NCBI GenBank assembly: GCA_012932295.1
Contig: JAAONU010000014.1
Coordinates: 40,098,770 to 40,162,769, forward strand
DNA: 64,000 bases
Reading direction: 5' to 3'
Source of the DNA: Cyclina sinensis
Taxonomy: Eukaryota > Mollusca > Bivalvia > Venerida > Veneridae
A program made the translations under genes and the position numbers. A model generated the notes under the pieces. It searched no databases. It was not told the DNA's origin and saw nothing but the letters and a program-made list of their open reading frames with translations. Below, one piece after another: positions 24,054 through 36,206 of the stretch; the first letter of the stretch is position 1; each line of letters starts with the position of its first letter.

Positions 24054-25903
24054 TTACCATTTGTTTTGATCAAAGTAAAACAGGCCAATATTTAAGCAAT
24101 AAAGATGTCTTTTATGTTCCCTTAATCGGCATTTCCGGTAGATGTCATAACCGAGACAATTTATCGCCCCTATATTATCACGACGGTCAATATACCGAAA
24201 ATACAGTTTCATTTCTTCTCGGGTTGGACTCTTTTCCACTGTTTAAGATAGTTTACTCTTACTTGCTTCTTTGGCAACAGAGGTTGTCGTCACAGTAGTC
24301 TGCTGGTATGATGGTCTTGTATGCCCAGCACTGTAAGACCTGTAATGTCGGTCTTCATTGGGCGTTTCATATATTTTATTCACATGTTTGTTGCCAGAAT
24401 CGTAATCATATTCAAAACGAGGATGGTATCGAATACTGCCTTTTTCGTAGTCATCCTTTTCTTCGTAGTTTTCGTGTAGAACAAGATAATGCTTCACACT
24501 AAATCTCTAAGCTCTGGGCCTTGCTGTTTTACAGGAAAAGATCCTTTCAAAGTTTACCATCTTATTTGCTAAAGCAGGCGGAGTTCTGTACGGAATGACA
24601 TTCTTTGAACAATTTTGGTAGAGCTTAATGCAAGTTACATTCCTGCCAATTTAAAGAAACCCTGACCTGGTAGTTTCAGAGAAGATGTTGTTTAAAGGAT
24701 TAACTTGACGACGCACTGACACAGAACGAACACAGCGATAACGAAATTTCACACTGAGCATATTTTGCTCAGGTTAACGAAAAGTGATAACTTCATTTGT
24801 CCAGATGTCCGGTAGACACAAGAATTTCTTTATTCAATACAGTGCATATTTCAAATATACTTCGCCAAGCAGTGTAAATACTCTTTAAGACTTTTTATTT
24901 CCAGTTCTTGCATTTTCGTTTGTTTCTGCATCTCTTCGATCTTCTGTTTCTGCTCTCTAATTATATCGTCACTTATCTCTTCCAAATCTTTCAGTTTTTT
25001 GCCCAATCCTTCTCTTTTTGTTCGTGTGTGTTTTCAAGGCTCGCAATTTCTCGTTTAAATACCAGTTCTTTGTCATTTAAAATCTTCTGCTGCCTTTCTT
25101 TGTTCAGTATTTTCTTCAGATCATTTCTTTCATTTCGATAGCGGTCTCTGAGAGTTTCGGATTCCTTCAAACGTCTCTCAAGTTCCATTATTATCTTTTC
25201 TAACTCAGCCTGGGTTTTTACAGCAATCTAATACATGTAGAAATTGTTTCTGTTTAATTTTACTTCTTAAAGTAATAATATCTAGCAAAAAAAACTTTCT
25301 GATACTTTTTTCATAAAAGAGACATTTCAAAGAGAAGCAGGTTTTCATATTTATTTCGTATTTCTTATCATCCTATTTTCACAGTAGGAGGGAAGGGATT
25401 TATTTATGCCTAGTCTTTATCTGTATCAACTTAAAGTTATTTCAAAAGTCAGCATTATAACTCTATACTGAAGAGAGGATGTCCCCATACTAACTTTATA
25501 ATGAATCAAGGATTTTAATCCTTTATAAATAGATGACTGTCAATGGAATAAAAACTGCTTCTGACATTTATTGCTATAAGTTAACAAATTTAAGATAATA
25601 AGTGACACAGAACATTTAATTTTACTTTCTGAAATTTCTGAACAGATATCATGTAATAATTGTTTGATTACCTTTAAAGGTACACAGAGTCAGAAAAACG
25701 CAACAAGACCAAATGAATAATACCTGTTCGATGTCTTCTGACGCTTCCTGGATACGCCTTTTAACTTCTTTGTGATATTCCTTCATAGGATCACTTATGT
25801 ACGCTGTCAGATTTTGTAAAACTGTCCCGCCTGCCTATCAACATTTCTATCGTAATTGTCTTGTGTTATGTGTTCCATTCTCCTACTACATGATTAGTTT
25901 TGC
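24054..25903 (-). pseudogene. Gene 3: broken MIEAP-like gene (deleted core, frameshifts)
   Basis: Minus-strand remnants in order: a 5' exon at about 25734-25903, a coiled-coil exon at 24882-25227, and a terminal-exon 3' part at 24054-24490. Lesions seen by alignment with the 45-50 kb copy: the acceptor before the 5' exon is gcaa where that copy has gcag; one base is missing in 'gataggcaggcggg'; one base is missing after 'gattgggcaaaa' in the coil; a TAA follows KEASKSKLS just before the SPTREEM segment; the stop after HLYC is lost. The exons carrying the NRP.KLAE signature and the QDPP/VVWPALLL core are absent. Between coil and terminal exon lies a repeat (24491-24815). It is clearly non-functional. 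The terminal piece seems to come from a different ancestral gene than the coil (see findings). Confidence 0.82.
24491..24815 (+). repeat. Interspersed element fragment inside gene 3
   Basis: Matches the right-hand third of the element at 37265-38283: shared 'acactaaatctct', 'gacattctttgaacaa' in variant form, 'ttgacgacg..acgcactgac' and 'cgctcag/tgctcag' near the end. It occupies the place where the conserved core exons of gene 3 should be. Confidence 0.7.
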
Positions 25904-25974
25904 AATTTACACATGTTGAGCACCAAATTTGTATTGTTAAACGGTTATTAAGAATTTTACGACAAAGATAAATC

Positions 25975-28185
25975 TGACTGACTATGATCCAAAAAGACTG
26001 ACTGATTAGGATTGTTAATCCTCGATACCGGCCTAAGCCATATGACCGAGCGTGACTTCTGATACTTAAATTAACTTAAATTTTTAAAGTCACGTGTAAG
26101 AGTGTTAATTATTTCTATTCGAGGAAGTGTTACCTTACTTATTGGTAGCACCCTCAAACAGACTTAAAAGTTAATACAATGTTATGATTATATTCCCTTA
26201 AGAAATTACTATGTAGTCTTTAGTCTTAGACTTGAATGTATATAATTGACATATCGCTATTAACTGTTTTAAATTGAGTTATATTGAGCAAAATATTTAT
26301 GAGATTAACTTAAATTGAAATAAAGATCGTTCATGTAACTTTGTTGTAATCAAATTTTGAAAACTAATAGTTTTTATACAAACAAATATATATTATGCCG
26401 GCTAGATCCTATATTTTATTTATCAAAAAGAGAGTATTTCCTTAAATTTCAGAGAGTAGCAGAACTAAAAATTTGTTTTATTCATAAAATATGTAATCTT
26501 TATTTTTTACCATACAAAATAATTTAAAGACGTAAAAGTTTCTAATTTAACCTAGTGCTAAAAATTACCCCTAAAGACTGATACCTTGGTTAAACAAGGT
26601 ATTTAATGAATTTTGCCCTTAAAACCATCAGAAATTCCGAGGTACCTACTATGAGTTGAGACGAACTTGGGGAAATATATAAAAGTAAGTATCAACTAAG
26701 TGTGGACCCAGGATAGCGTATACTCCACTAGGGTACAAGGGTCCACACTAATGCAGCCAGCTGCCTTACAAGTAGGGGGAATATTTACAATATTTACATG
26801 TGGAGATTTTCATAGTAGGTACCTTTAGCTGTCCCTCCCCTGAGATGGCCATTGTTTGGTTCTCTTGATTTAAGACGGATATAATTATTTAATAAAATAT
26901 AATGTACCATTACCAACAATGAATTAAATTTTTTCCATTAATTATCAATTAAAACTAAAGAAGATTAATATAATGATGGACTTCCGTCAACGGGCTCATT
27001 TTAGGGCCACTGTAAAAAATATGATAAAAATCTAAAACTTACATACAAACTATTTATTTACAGAAAAATCTATATCTGGGATTATAAAATTTGCATCAAA
27101 GTTTTGAAAGAATTTTCACAAAAATTGAGTATATAACTCCTTGGCGCAAAGAATTAGCGACGACGGAGGCCTTGAAATATATTAAAATTATCATTAATGT
27201 AAAATAAATATTAAAATGGAAATTAAATGATTTACATAAACCAAGAATGACCCCTAAGTCTGTTCGCCCGCAGCTCAAATCGCGAGTGGAAGAAGGTAAG
27301 ACAATATCGACTGCTAGAAAATGTTGTCAGACCGAACCCGCCTAAGAGAGAAGTGATTTGATTGGCTTGTCCGCTTTGCTACACGCGTTGCGATTTGTAG
27401 CTTTACTATACGTGTTTTGGTCTTAGCTCGCTAACATTCATGACTAATCACGTGATCGGGGGAAATGTACTTTTACACCACATAAACAAACAAGATGTTA
27501 GCTGTGTTTAAGACCATGTAAATGAGTATGTAAATTGAAATACTAATTCATAGTTGGAATTCTACTATGAAAAATTAGTTGTTTGTAGATAAAATGTCTG
27601 GTAAGTATCCAGTATCAAGCTGTATTTAATATTTAAATGGATTGTATATTATTTCTTTGGTTTGAATATTTATTATAAAATTTTTAGTTAAATTGGATAG
27701 TAAACCTTCACAGCACTGCAGCAAGAGGCTAAGCCAGGCTCTGCACCCAACAGATAATTTCATGTTTCAGCCAGGCCCAACGCCAAGGTTTGAAAAAAAT
27801 ACAAACCCGGTTAGGTCTGAATTGGAAGCTTTTTGACTATTTGGTGTAATATTAATAATAGCCAAGTTTGGCATGAGTTTTGCCTTTTATTTAAGGGTGG
27901 AGTACTCAGTTGGTACTCAATTGGTAGTTACCAAAGTATAAAACAACTAATTAACCAAAAATATATGTTGTTTTAGTTTTCTAAAGGAAAATTTCAGAGA
28001 ACTCTTTTTCCCTGACATGCATTTATTTATATATGGTGGCGCAAGGCACTGCAAGCAAATCAGACAGGGAAATGTCACTCCTGTTTGAAAAATAATTCAT
28101 AATTTATTTAAATGAAATGTGACTTAAATCTAAATTTTTGCAGAGTACCCTGTATTGATTATATAATCTTCCAAAAGTAAATCTA
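25975..28185. repeat. 2.2-kb insertion unique to copy A
   Basis: The other copy runs straight through this point ('acgacaaagataatgtgttttt' in part, near 50505-50525). Here the flanks read 'gataaatctgac' and 'gtaaatctatgtg', so TAAATCT may be a 7-bp target-site duplication. No coding frame was seen. It contains a nested foldback at 26640-26824. It is likely a non-autonomous mobile element of unknown class. Confidence 0.55.
26640..26824. repeat. Nested inverted repeat
   Basis: The outer arms AGGTACCTACTATGA (26640) and TCATAGTAGGTACCT (26810) are a perfect 15-bp inverted pair. The inner arms AGTGTGGACCC (26699) and GGGTCCACACT (26739) are a perfect 11-bp pair. The sequence between arms is also partly complementary ('ggggaaatat' against 'atattccccc'). 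It can fold into one long interrupted hairpin. Confidence 0.8.
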
Positions 28186-28504
28186 TGTGTTTTTAACCTT
28201 ATATGATGACGTCTATTTGACAAGATGCGTATTAATTGTATCAATATTAAAATTTGTTAGAGCGTAAACAATTCACAAGATATCTTATAGTGATTATAAG
28301 TGCAATTTTATTGGCATGGGATAAGGTTTCTAAAGCATGTCTTTAATATCATCAGGAAATTGTATATACTATTAAAGGTCATAACAGTCAGTAATTCTAT
28401 AAAGAATCTCGTAGCCTCAGACAATGTTCCACACAATGGTTCACGAGAGGGTGATTAAAAGACAAAGACAAAAGTGTTGAGAACCAAAGCATCCATCAAT
28501 CCTA

Positions 28505-28745
28505 ATAATGATATGGTCACTATAATAGACAATGTGAAAAAGTGAACTTTAGTAGATAAGCTGATAACGTGCATTTTAGAAGCCAATATAACAAAATATT
28601 CTTTTGTAGATTATGCTACACAGTGCACTTTAGTAGAAAGTAATCTAAATGTACTTTAGAATATAATGTAATAACATCCAAAAAATGCACGTTAGAAGTT
28701 AATATATAAAAACCACTTTAGTAGATAATGTAGCAAAGTGAACTT
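28505..28745. repeat. Minisatellite (GATAATGTG-type), copy A part 1
   Basis: Imperfect ~27-bp units of the form 'gtagataatgtgataaagtg' plus 'cacttta'. This matches 50895-51070 in copy B. Confidence 0.7.
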
Positions 28746-28994
28746 AAAAACATGGTTCACCCCCTCACTCCCATTCCCACCCCCATTGGCAAATGTTTGC
28801 CACTAACCGTTCCACAGCGGTATCCCCTCTGTTTCTCAGTTGTGTTAATTTTTGTGAAGTCTTTTTCTCCATCTTTTTTCCATTTGATCAATATTTAAAT
28901 TTAAGCTCTGTCTTTTCCTTTCAATTATTATTGACTGTGTAGGGAGACTGTGTTTTCAGACAGTGTTTTTTCCCTATATACATATATGTTTTAT

Positions 28995-29190
28995 ATTTTT
29001 TAGCAGATAAAGTGATAAAGTGCACTTTAGTAGATAATGTGATAATTCCCTATGATTTTTCTGTGATAATTCCTGTGATTTTTTTCCCTATATATATTTT
29101 TAACCTTTCAGTAGATAACGTGATAGTGTTCACTTAAGCAGATAATGTGATAATGTGCACTACGGCAGATAATTTGATAAAGAACACACA
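28995..29190. repeat. Minisatellite (GATAATGTG-type), copy A part 2
   Basis: Same units as at 28505-28745, shorter and more broken. The equivalent place in copy B (55235-55590) is a longer, more regular array. Confidence 0.7.
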
Positions 29191-30124
29191 AGTAGATGAA
29201 TGAAAAAGAAGGTTACAGACTAGTTAAGAACATAAATTACGCAGATATTGAAAATGGTTGAAACTATTGAACAAAATATTTTTCCATCAGCAGTAGTAAA
29301 AAGAATAATAGGAAATTTAACGCTAGTGATGAAAACACAAAACATACGTGCCAGACATATTTACACAGGTTCCGTTGTTACATTTTCAAACTGAAATATT
29401 TTAATACAGGCTATCTAATCATAAACAAACTCGCTACTTTCGATTTAGGAATAGTTTAGTACTTGTTTCTACCGGACTCCACTTCTTGTTTCACAGGACA
29501 TTGAAAAAGCGGTAAATATCAGAAGTGTCAAGAGTTTAGGTCAATAAACGATTTTTACATTTAGCACGGTATCAACAGAATATTGTTCTATCTAAAGCCA
29601 GTATTAAACCAGCAAATAAATTAAGCGTTTTGACGAACAGGAAAAATTAACCGCAAAAATAAGAGCAAATTTTGACATACCTGAACCGATTGTAACAGTG
29701 TTGTCAATTAGTAACTTTACAAAACTTATGTTAATTTCCTAGAATACAAATAACTTCCTTATTCCTTTAACTGTTCCAATTTAGTTTTTGACAATAATTA
29801 TTGTTCTGAAGTTAAATATTTGCATTACCTCTTAAACAAACAATCACAGGTAGATCGCGCCATCTTACCTTTTAAAGAAAATACACTAATATGAATAACA
29901 TATTTTAATCATTGTCAATAATGTTCTCTTTGATTGAATGCATTTAAACACAACGGTTATCTTTAGGAAACTAAATGTATTTCAGTTTCTCTGAAACTCA
30001 TTGTAAAAGTGTCTAAAATAGACTGTTGGTTGTATTCTATAATGTATTCTGTATACAATACTATACAATTTACTTTCTCAATGTTTCAAAAGTAATAACA
30101 GACATGTAGCTTAAGCATTTTATA
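29191..30124. other. Non-coding part of copy A
   Basis: Aligns with 55591-56905. No supported exon; possible 5' parts of the minus-strand gene could lie here, but the candidates fail on phase (see rejected items). Confidence 0.45.
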
Positions 30125-31662
30125 TACTCAACAAAAAAGAAACCTGACAGTGTATGTTTTATTCATTTTTTTCAGAAAGTAGACAATACAGCATGACAAC
30201 AACTTTTGGGCATGTTAAAATGATCCATTCCCAACCCAGATATGCATTTTGGTTTTATTGGTCATGATTTAAGTTTGTTAAATGGCGTAATTTCAATGAT
30301 AGGGGTCAAAACTGAATTTATCAGTTTGGATGTAATGGTATTGACATTTTACTGGTGAATTTTAACCCTTTGTTCAAGTGCTCTGGTATTGAAATCAATA
30401 TCGGACGTGAGCACATCTAGCTCTAATGAGTGTTTCCACGCGTCGTCACATCGAATTGACGTAACGTTGTACAAGTGTTCCATTCATGAATCAATGCATT
30501 TGTCAGCTCTTGGATATGTTGTGGAGCATGTCTTTGGCGAACGTTTCTGCCAAGCTCGTGCCATATATGCTCTATTGGATTCATATCCTGAGTCATTGCT
30601 GGCCATTGCATGACGTTAACGTTTGCTGCTGCTAAGTGAGCGCGTGTAATTCTTGCTGTGTGGGGACGGGCATTATCCTGCTGGAAAACAGCTCAAAAAC
30701 GGAATAGCTTCTGCATTTAAAATATTGTTAATGTACACTTGGGCATTTAAGTTGCCTCGCAGAACGATGAATCGGGTTTTCTGCCCCCACCCCCCCATTA
30801 TCCCACCCAATACCATTACGCCACCACCCCCAAAACGATCATGCTCTCTAACACAGACGGGCACGAACCGTTCACCTTGCCAACGATAGACTCGTGTGCG
30901 GCCGTCGGCATTACTAGGATTGAATCGCAATTCGTTCGAAAATAGGATAGTGTTCCAGTCACGTCGACGCCAGTGACGGTGGGCACTTACCCATGCCATA
31001 CCGGTCTGACGATGGCGTAATGTAAGTATACCACTGGTATATGGGCATCGGGCTCTTATTGGGCGTCTTTGTGTGCGTAACCTATTGCGAATAGTTTGCC
31101 CACTTACGTTAAACAAAGGTGACGTCAACGTCGCGGGTCTGAAGCGGTTACGTAAGTGCATAAAGATAATGGCACGATCATCCCTTCGGGTACTTGCCCT
31201 TGGTCTACCTGACCTAGGATGATCGGACATACCACCTGTTTGCATAAAAAGTCTAACAAGCTCATGAATTGTGTTGCGACTGCAGTTAAATGTTCTGCTA
31301 ACGTTGACAACGGAAGCAGAGCCCTGGAGCATTCCAATAGTCGTATTTCTCTCGGCTTTTGATAACCGTTGCATTGGAAAACTTGTCAACTTTAGATGTG
31401 AATTTCACTGTGTTATCACCGATGACATGTATAGTGCTTTGTAACACTGTCTACCAGTTACCGTTCCGCGTGCACGAGCTCCACGTGCAAAAACAAAAAT
31501 TTAACGACTACTTGCATTTGACTGAAAACATGACGACGAAACGATGATCGTGTAAAGTGTGTCAATAGTACATGTTTGTGCAATATACACAGTTTGGATA
31601 AATTCGCAGATGTGCAAAATATTTAAAAACTAAAATTGTCAGGTTTCTTTTTTTATTGAGTG
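30125..31662 (-). mobile_element. Tc1/mariner-type DNA transposon (inactive)
   Basis: The inverted termini 'tactcaacaaaaaagaaacc' (left) and, read inward from the right, 'cactcaataaaaaaagaaac' are near-identical over about 28 bp. They are flanked by TA (30123-30124 and 31663-31664). Length is about 1538 bp, typical for the Tc1 group. It encodes one broken transposase on the minus strand. The homologous place in copy B (56899-56912) shows 'gcattttatatatacg' uninterrupted, which is exactly the two flanks joined with a single TA. Confidence 0.9.
30423..31389 (-). pseudogene. Tc1-like transposase, frameshifted
   Basis: Starting at Met (31389), residues ~5-55 form the first helix-turn-helix (QRLSKAERNTTIGMLQG). 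A second DNA-binding part follows, with a GRP linker (HPRSGRPR). The DDE core has NTILFSNELRFN, where the Tc1 group has FSDE, so the first catalytic Asp is Asn. After AEAIPFLSCF the frame shifts; the other frame continues QQDNARPHTARI (second Asp present) and TQDMNPIEHIWHEL (Glu present), ending at 30423. A frameshift plus loss of the first Asp make it non-functional. The plus-strand open frames over the same region are shadows. Confidence 0.9.
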
Positions 31663-31860
31663 TATATACGTTTATGGGTAAACCAAGTCAATAGAGATAA
31701 CGAAATTACTATGAAAACATCGTCAGTGGGGTCAGTTAAAATAATTATATGTAGTTCATTGACCCAAGGCAGGTACATTTTCACGTAGTTTTTATACATG
31801 GTATCAGGAATTATTATTGTTCATAATAACAGAGACAAATGCATGTTTAAAGTTTCATAG

Positions 31861-32453
31861 TCACCCCTACTAAACGGTGGCTCTTTCACATTTTGGCGAT
31901 CTGTTTAATGAGAGCCCTCGACACTTCCGAATGAATGATGGTGTTGGCTCCATCACATTTTAGAGGGCTCTTTCACATTGCCGATGGCGCCATCACATTG
32001 TCGATGGCTCGATCACATTTGAAAAAATGTAAGTATTTTGTTTTTAACCGAGCTCTGTGAAATACTTTTAGTGCTGAGCCAAAGAGGAGGTTGGAACAAT
32101 GTTACATGACGATTATGTGGGCCAGCATCTATTTCACGGTAAAGAAATCACTCAAGATGTGTCTCCTCGTAAAAGAAAACACACGAGTTGATATTTGGTA
32201 CAAGTTCTAGCAACGTCATTATGGGGTATTTCTTATCGAAACTGCATCTAAAATGATGAGAAAAATGTTCTACGTGGCATGACATTCTTCGATTTTTGAA
32301 AAACAACCATGCTCTTTAAAAACGTATATTTTTATAAAACGTGCTTACCTTTTTCAGTCTTGTTTTGGTCGAGGGCTCTACAACGGAAGTGTCGAGGGCT
32401 CTCATTTAAACAGATCACCAAAATGTGAAAGAGCCACTGTTTAGTAGGGGTGA
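31861..32453. mobile_element. MITE-like element with ~60-bp terminal inverted repeats
   Basis: The left end 'tcacccctactaaacggtgg' continuing through 'ctctttcacattttggcgat' is mirrored by the right end, from 'tgtcgagggctctcatttaa' through 'agccactgtttagtaggggt' and 'ga'. Flanks are 'tag' on both sides (31858-31860, 32454-32456). Internally short motifs 'ggctctttcacatt'/'ggcgccatcacatt' repeat near 31965-32020. No coding content. Copy B (57080-57092) has the empty site 'gtttcaaagtgtggac'. Confidence 0.85.
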
Positions 32454-34406
32454 TAGTGTGGACTATATTTTATAACGTTTGGATTTTGAAAATAATAGGA
32501 ATGAACGAGTTGGGTTTTTTTCCATTGAATTGTTTTCCAAACTAGTAGGTAGTGAAATTCGTCGCTCGCTGGATATTACTTATGCAGGACAAAGTCTTTC
32601 GTCAAAACGACTTTAATCCATCTTCCGGTTTCAACAGGTAATTTGTGGTTCGCTGTTCGAAACATTAAAATGGGTTCCTCAGTTGAAACTTTCACTCACA
32701 CTCCACTCAGACAAGTAGAAGTGACATTCAAGTGAGACTCCAGAAAGTCTTGAGTGAGCAAAGGTCAAGTCATAGTGTGCACTCAACCTTCAATCAGTCG
32801 AGTATAATCCAGTTTTTAGAGAAAGGTTTTTAATTAGGCACTTATTCAACCCCCTTCACGCAATGGTCATTGGCTTACAGGGGCGCCGCATCTTTTCAGT
32901 ATACAACTGCAACGAAAACTTTTAAAATCTTCTTCTGAGAAACCACTTGCGAAATTTTTAAAGTAATTTCAAAAAGAATGCTCCTTAGATGGACGTTAAG
33001 CAAATTATCAAATACTGGTTAATAAAATAATTTGGCAGACAGGGATCTTGGCAATTTTCAGGAAAACATATAAACTATATAAAAATGACAAAAACTTCTG
33101 CTCAGAACCCCTTGGACAAATTAAAAAATAATTTAACAGTGGTGGCCTTTTATGAAATTCCTTGAAGCCATGTTGGTTCATTAAAAATGATTGTAGTTGG
33201 ACAAGTTTTCACTATATATTTTTTGGAAATATAAAAAATCTGGCCAGGTTTCAAAGTTATTTGAAAAAAAAAAATTTCTCTGTTAGACCTTTATTATATT
33301 TGTGTAAGGTTGGTTTAAAAACACATGAACAAATTTTGAAAACAGATTTTAATCTTGACATATGATCTCTGTTTTATTTTTTGAAGTTACAACCCTTTAA
33401 CACGAAGCCTAAAATAAATGAACAACAGTTTGTGGTGATTTTTTTTTATATAATCAAATTTTACCTGTCAACAACAGCAAACGAAATATATTATTTGAAT
33501 CAATAATATAATGTCTACGCAGATTTGAAATTTCACAAGACATCTGCTTCATAATTCTTTTGATTGTAGGTTGGGAATTACGCAATAAGTGTGGGAATTA
33601 CGCAATAAGTGTGAAAGGTCCCTGTCGCAGAATAGTGAGTAGTTGCAAAATTTAAGGAAATGGGATTCCTCTGAAAGTAGTTGCATTTAACCTGTTTTCC
33701 TAGCTTCTTCATAATGTAATGTACAGAGTGTTTTGTGAACCGAAACTTTTCATAAAATTTTACATCATCCATGTATTCAGTAGGTTAATTCGGTCGAGTT
33801 TTCGATTCCTGGCAGTTTGTACATTTTGTAAGTCCTAGAGTTGGTACAAATACTCCATTTTTTCTTCACCAAAATTCATTTGGTATTCAAAAACTATACG
33901 GGAGTGTAACTGAAGTGTCCAAAATGTCCACTAAGCATATATCATTGGAGAACAGTCGAGCAAAAGTTACCACTATTAATATGAAACAAGAATTATTTGC
34001 TTAAACGTTGTACCGTAAAGCCCTTTAACCGGATTAACTCAGTGTGTGTAAGTTTGAGTTTCGACACAAATACGGCGCTATATTTTGTCATGAGATATTT
34101 GTTTCCTCGAAAGGAAAAGGCCTGTTTTGAATAGGAAACATAACTATTCAAATAGAAGGAAGTACTTTTTGACGGACAGATTTCAAACATATTGAAATAA
34201 TTGCAATATTATATTCATTGTTGATACCGCTGCAAAGTTCATACACATATAACAGAAGTATCACTGTGCATATCGGCGGTCGCTGCGAAATCTGCTTTAA
34301 CGGCGGTCTCTCTGTGTCGTCACCGAATCTTCTCAACCGTAAACACAGATTGTAGTGGATGACAGTCAGATAAATGGGACAGACATCAATTGAAGCACAT
34401 GAGTTG
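32454..34406. other. Non-coding right part of copy A
   Basis: Aligns with 57089-59121 in pieces, with indels. Open frames here (33162-33365, 33578-33772, 33993-34441) are not conserved as protein between the copies and are not called. Confidence 0.55.
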
Positions 34407-34839
34407 AAATGTGCAACTAAAATTATATCTGTAGAAGACATTATTGCTCAAGCATAGAAAACAATGAAGTAAAATACAATAAAGTAAACCCAGTAAAGAA
34501 TTAGAACTTTTAAATCTACATGAAAAACTATACATATTTTCCAAATTTCGTACACAGCTTCAAAAACATGGGCAGTAGAACAGTAAGGGAAGGTAACGGT
34601 CTTATGTAGTTAAAGGGCAAAGTTAAATTGTTCTGACAGAAATATTTTTCCTATGTAAGTCTATGTTAAAACAAGTAACTCCTAGGGACGTGGCTTTATC
34701 TAGCGCTCAAAATTGAAACAAAACCGAACTAAACCTAAATGAAATGGTCCCACGACTGACTCAATAGACTTTGCCTGGTGGCACTTCTGTCACATTGAAT
34801 GCCAAATGACAAGTGTAAAAAATAATAGTGGTGCATTAA

Positions 34840-35480
34840 TACTGTTACAATCAGTTACATGTAGTTTCTTGGGTTTTTAAAAAAGTTACAACTTGGTTCT
34901 CGAGTTCATGAAGTATTTTTTTCTGTCTGCATATGCTGGTTACACGATTAAAATTTTTACACTGGTTACAACAGCCATAATGGAAAACTGAAGCGGTGCT
35001 TTTAAACTCTTACGTGATTAAAATAGATACAATTATTTACACGCCGTTTCTTTGTTTTATCAAACAGTTTCTTTATTTTGATCAAACCTGTCTGCATTCG
35101 TCGATTACGTGTTAACAATGGCAAACATGGTTATAACTGCTCATAATTGAAAATGAAATCCCTGCATTCATTCTGATAATTGATTCATTAGATAATTTAT
35201 ATAATTGTTACATAAAGTAACATCTATAAAATAGTATTTTCCCTGACTAAATATTTTGGCTAGGTGATTACAATGGTTACACTGGTTACAACTGCCATAG
35301 TTGAAAAGGTAAGCTATGCATTCATACTATTACATAGTTACAATAGATAGAATCAGTTTCAACTAGGTTCTTGAGTTCATTAAAACAGTATATTTTCTGT
35401 CTGCATATGCGGTTACGTGGTTACAGTGGTTTCACTAATTACAACTTCCCATATTTGAAAATGAAAGCTTTGCATTCAAA
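34840..35480. repeat. Tandem repeat, ~155-bp unit, four diverged copies
   Basis: Anchor words 'ggttacaactgccatagttg' (variants near 34968, 35130, 35286, 35437) recur at 151-162 bp intervals, each followed by 'ttcat.ctgtta', 'ttcttgagttcat' and 'ctgtctgcatatgc'. No coding content. Confidence 0.7.
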
Positions 35481-35939
35481 CTGTGTCGAAGTAATAATAA
35501 GACCTGGCATCATTGTGACTGACCATTCAGCCTAAAAATATTGCCAAACTGAATTGAAAGGCTTAGGTTTATTTAGCATTTGGGACTGACTGATGTCAGT
35601 TTACTGTCTGCAAGTCCAATGTCAGGGGAAATTCTATTTCTTGTATATTACTGCGCATTATTTCTACGTTTACTTGTAAAACCTAAAACAAACACTTAAC
35701 AGCATGTTTACAGATTGATCAATTGATGTGTCTTAAAAAATTCGTTACACTAATCTGAAAGGTTAAACTCACGTAAGTTTATCAGGTCGTTATACTATAC
35801 TAACGAGCAGTATAAGGGCCCGCAATGCCAATGACATTTATAAAAACTAAATTGAATTGAACAAAAAACGACTGTTTCTCTACAAAAAAAATAATGAAAC
35901 GCTTAAATTGCTATTCTTCTTAAAGTAAAAAACGTAAAT

Positions 35940-36175
35940 ATTTATGCTCCCTCATTTCCATTTGAGGTAGATGCCATAAAAGAAACGATTTATCACCCGT
36001 AAAGTATCATGACGGTCAAGACACCGAAATACAGTTTCATTTCTCTTCTAACTGGACTTCTTTCCACTTTATTACATAGTTTACGCGTATTTGTTTCTAT
36101 GTCAACGAAAATAATCGTCAAAGTAGACTGCTTGTATGATGTTCAGTTAAGACATCTGAAATGTTTAGTTATATG
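35940..36175 (-). pseudogene. Relic terminal exon (copy B counterpart of gene 3 3' end)
   Basis: Nucleotide similarity to 24100-24350 is clear: 'gacggtcaagacaccgaaat' corresponds to 'gacggtcaataccgaaaat'-type sequence, and 'acagtttcatttctcttct' to 'acagtttcatttcttctcg'. Frames are broken by several indels. Upstream flank similarity continues back to 34407. The rest of the exon is cut off by the element starting near 36207. The plus-strand open frame 36009-36401 is a shadow. Confidence 0.72.
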
Positions 36176-36206
36176 CTGTGGTGCCTTTATTCAGTCCGAC
36201 AACTTC

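Larger units (their letters stand above)
23217..34406 (+). repeat. Large tandem segmental duplication, copy A
   Basis: Collinear, same-orientation similarity to copy B. Matching blocks: 23217-24350 to 34407-36175; 24816-25970 to 49330-50515; 28190-28735 to 50518-51070; 28750-30120 to 54985-56905; 31663-31860 to 56906-57088; 32454-33400 to 57089-58200; 33990-34406 to 58580-59121. The ends meet at a shared GTTG (23213-23216, 34403-34406, 59118-59121). Copy A carries the pseudogene at 24.0-25.9 kb and three insertions absent from B (25975-28185, 30125-31662, 31861-32453). Confidence 0.8.

Noticed and set aside
30389..30889. Plus-strand open frames of 74 and 78 codons
   Set aside because: Antisense shadows of the Tc1-like transposase on the minus strand.
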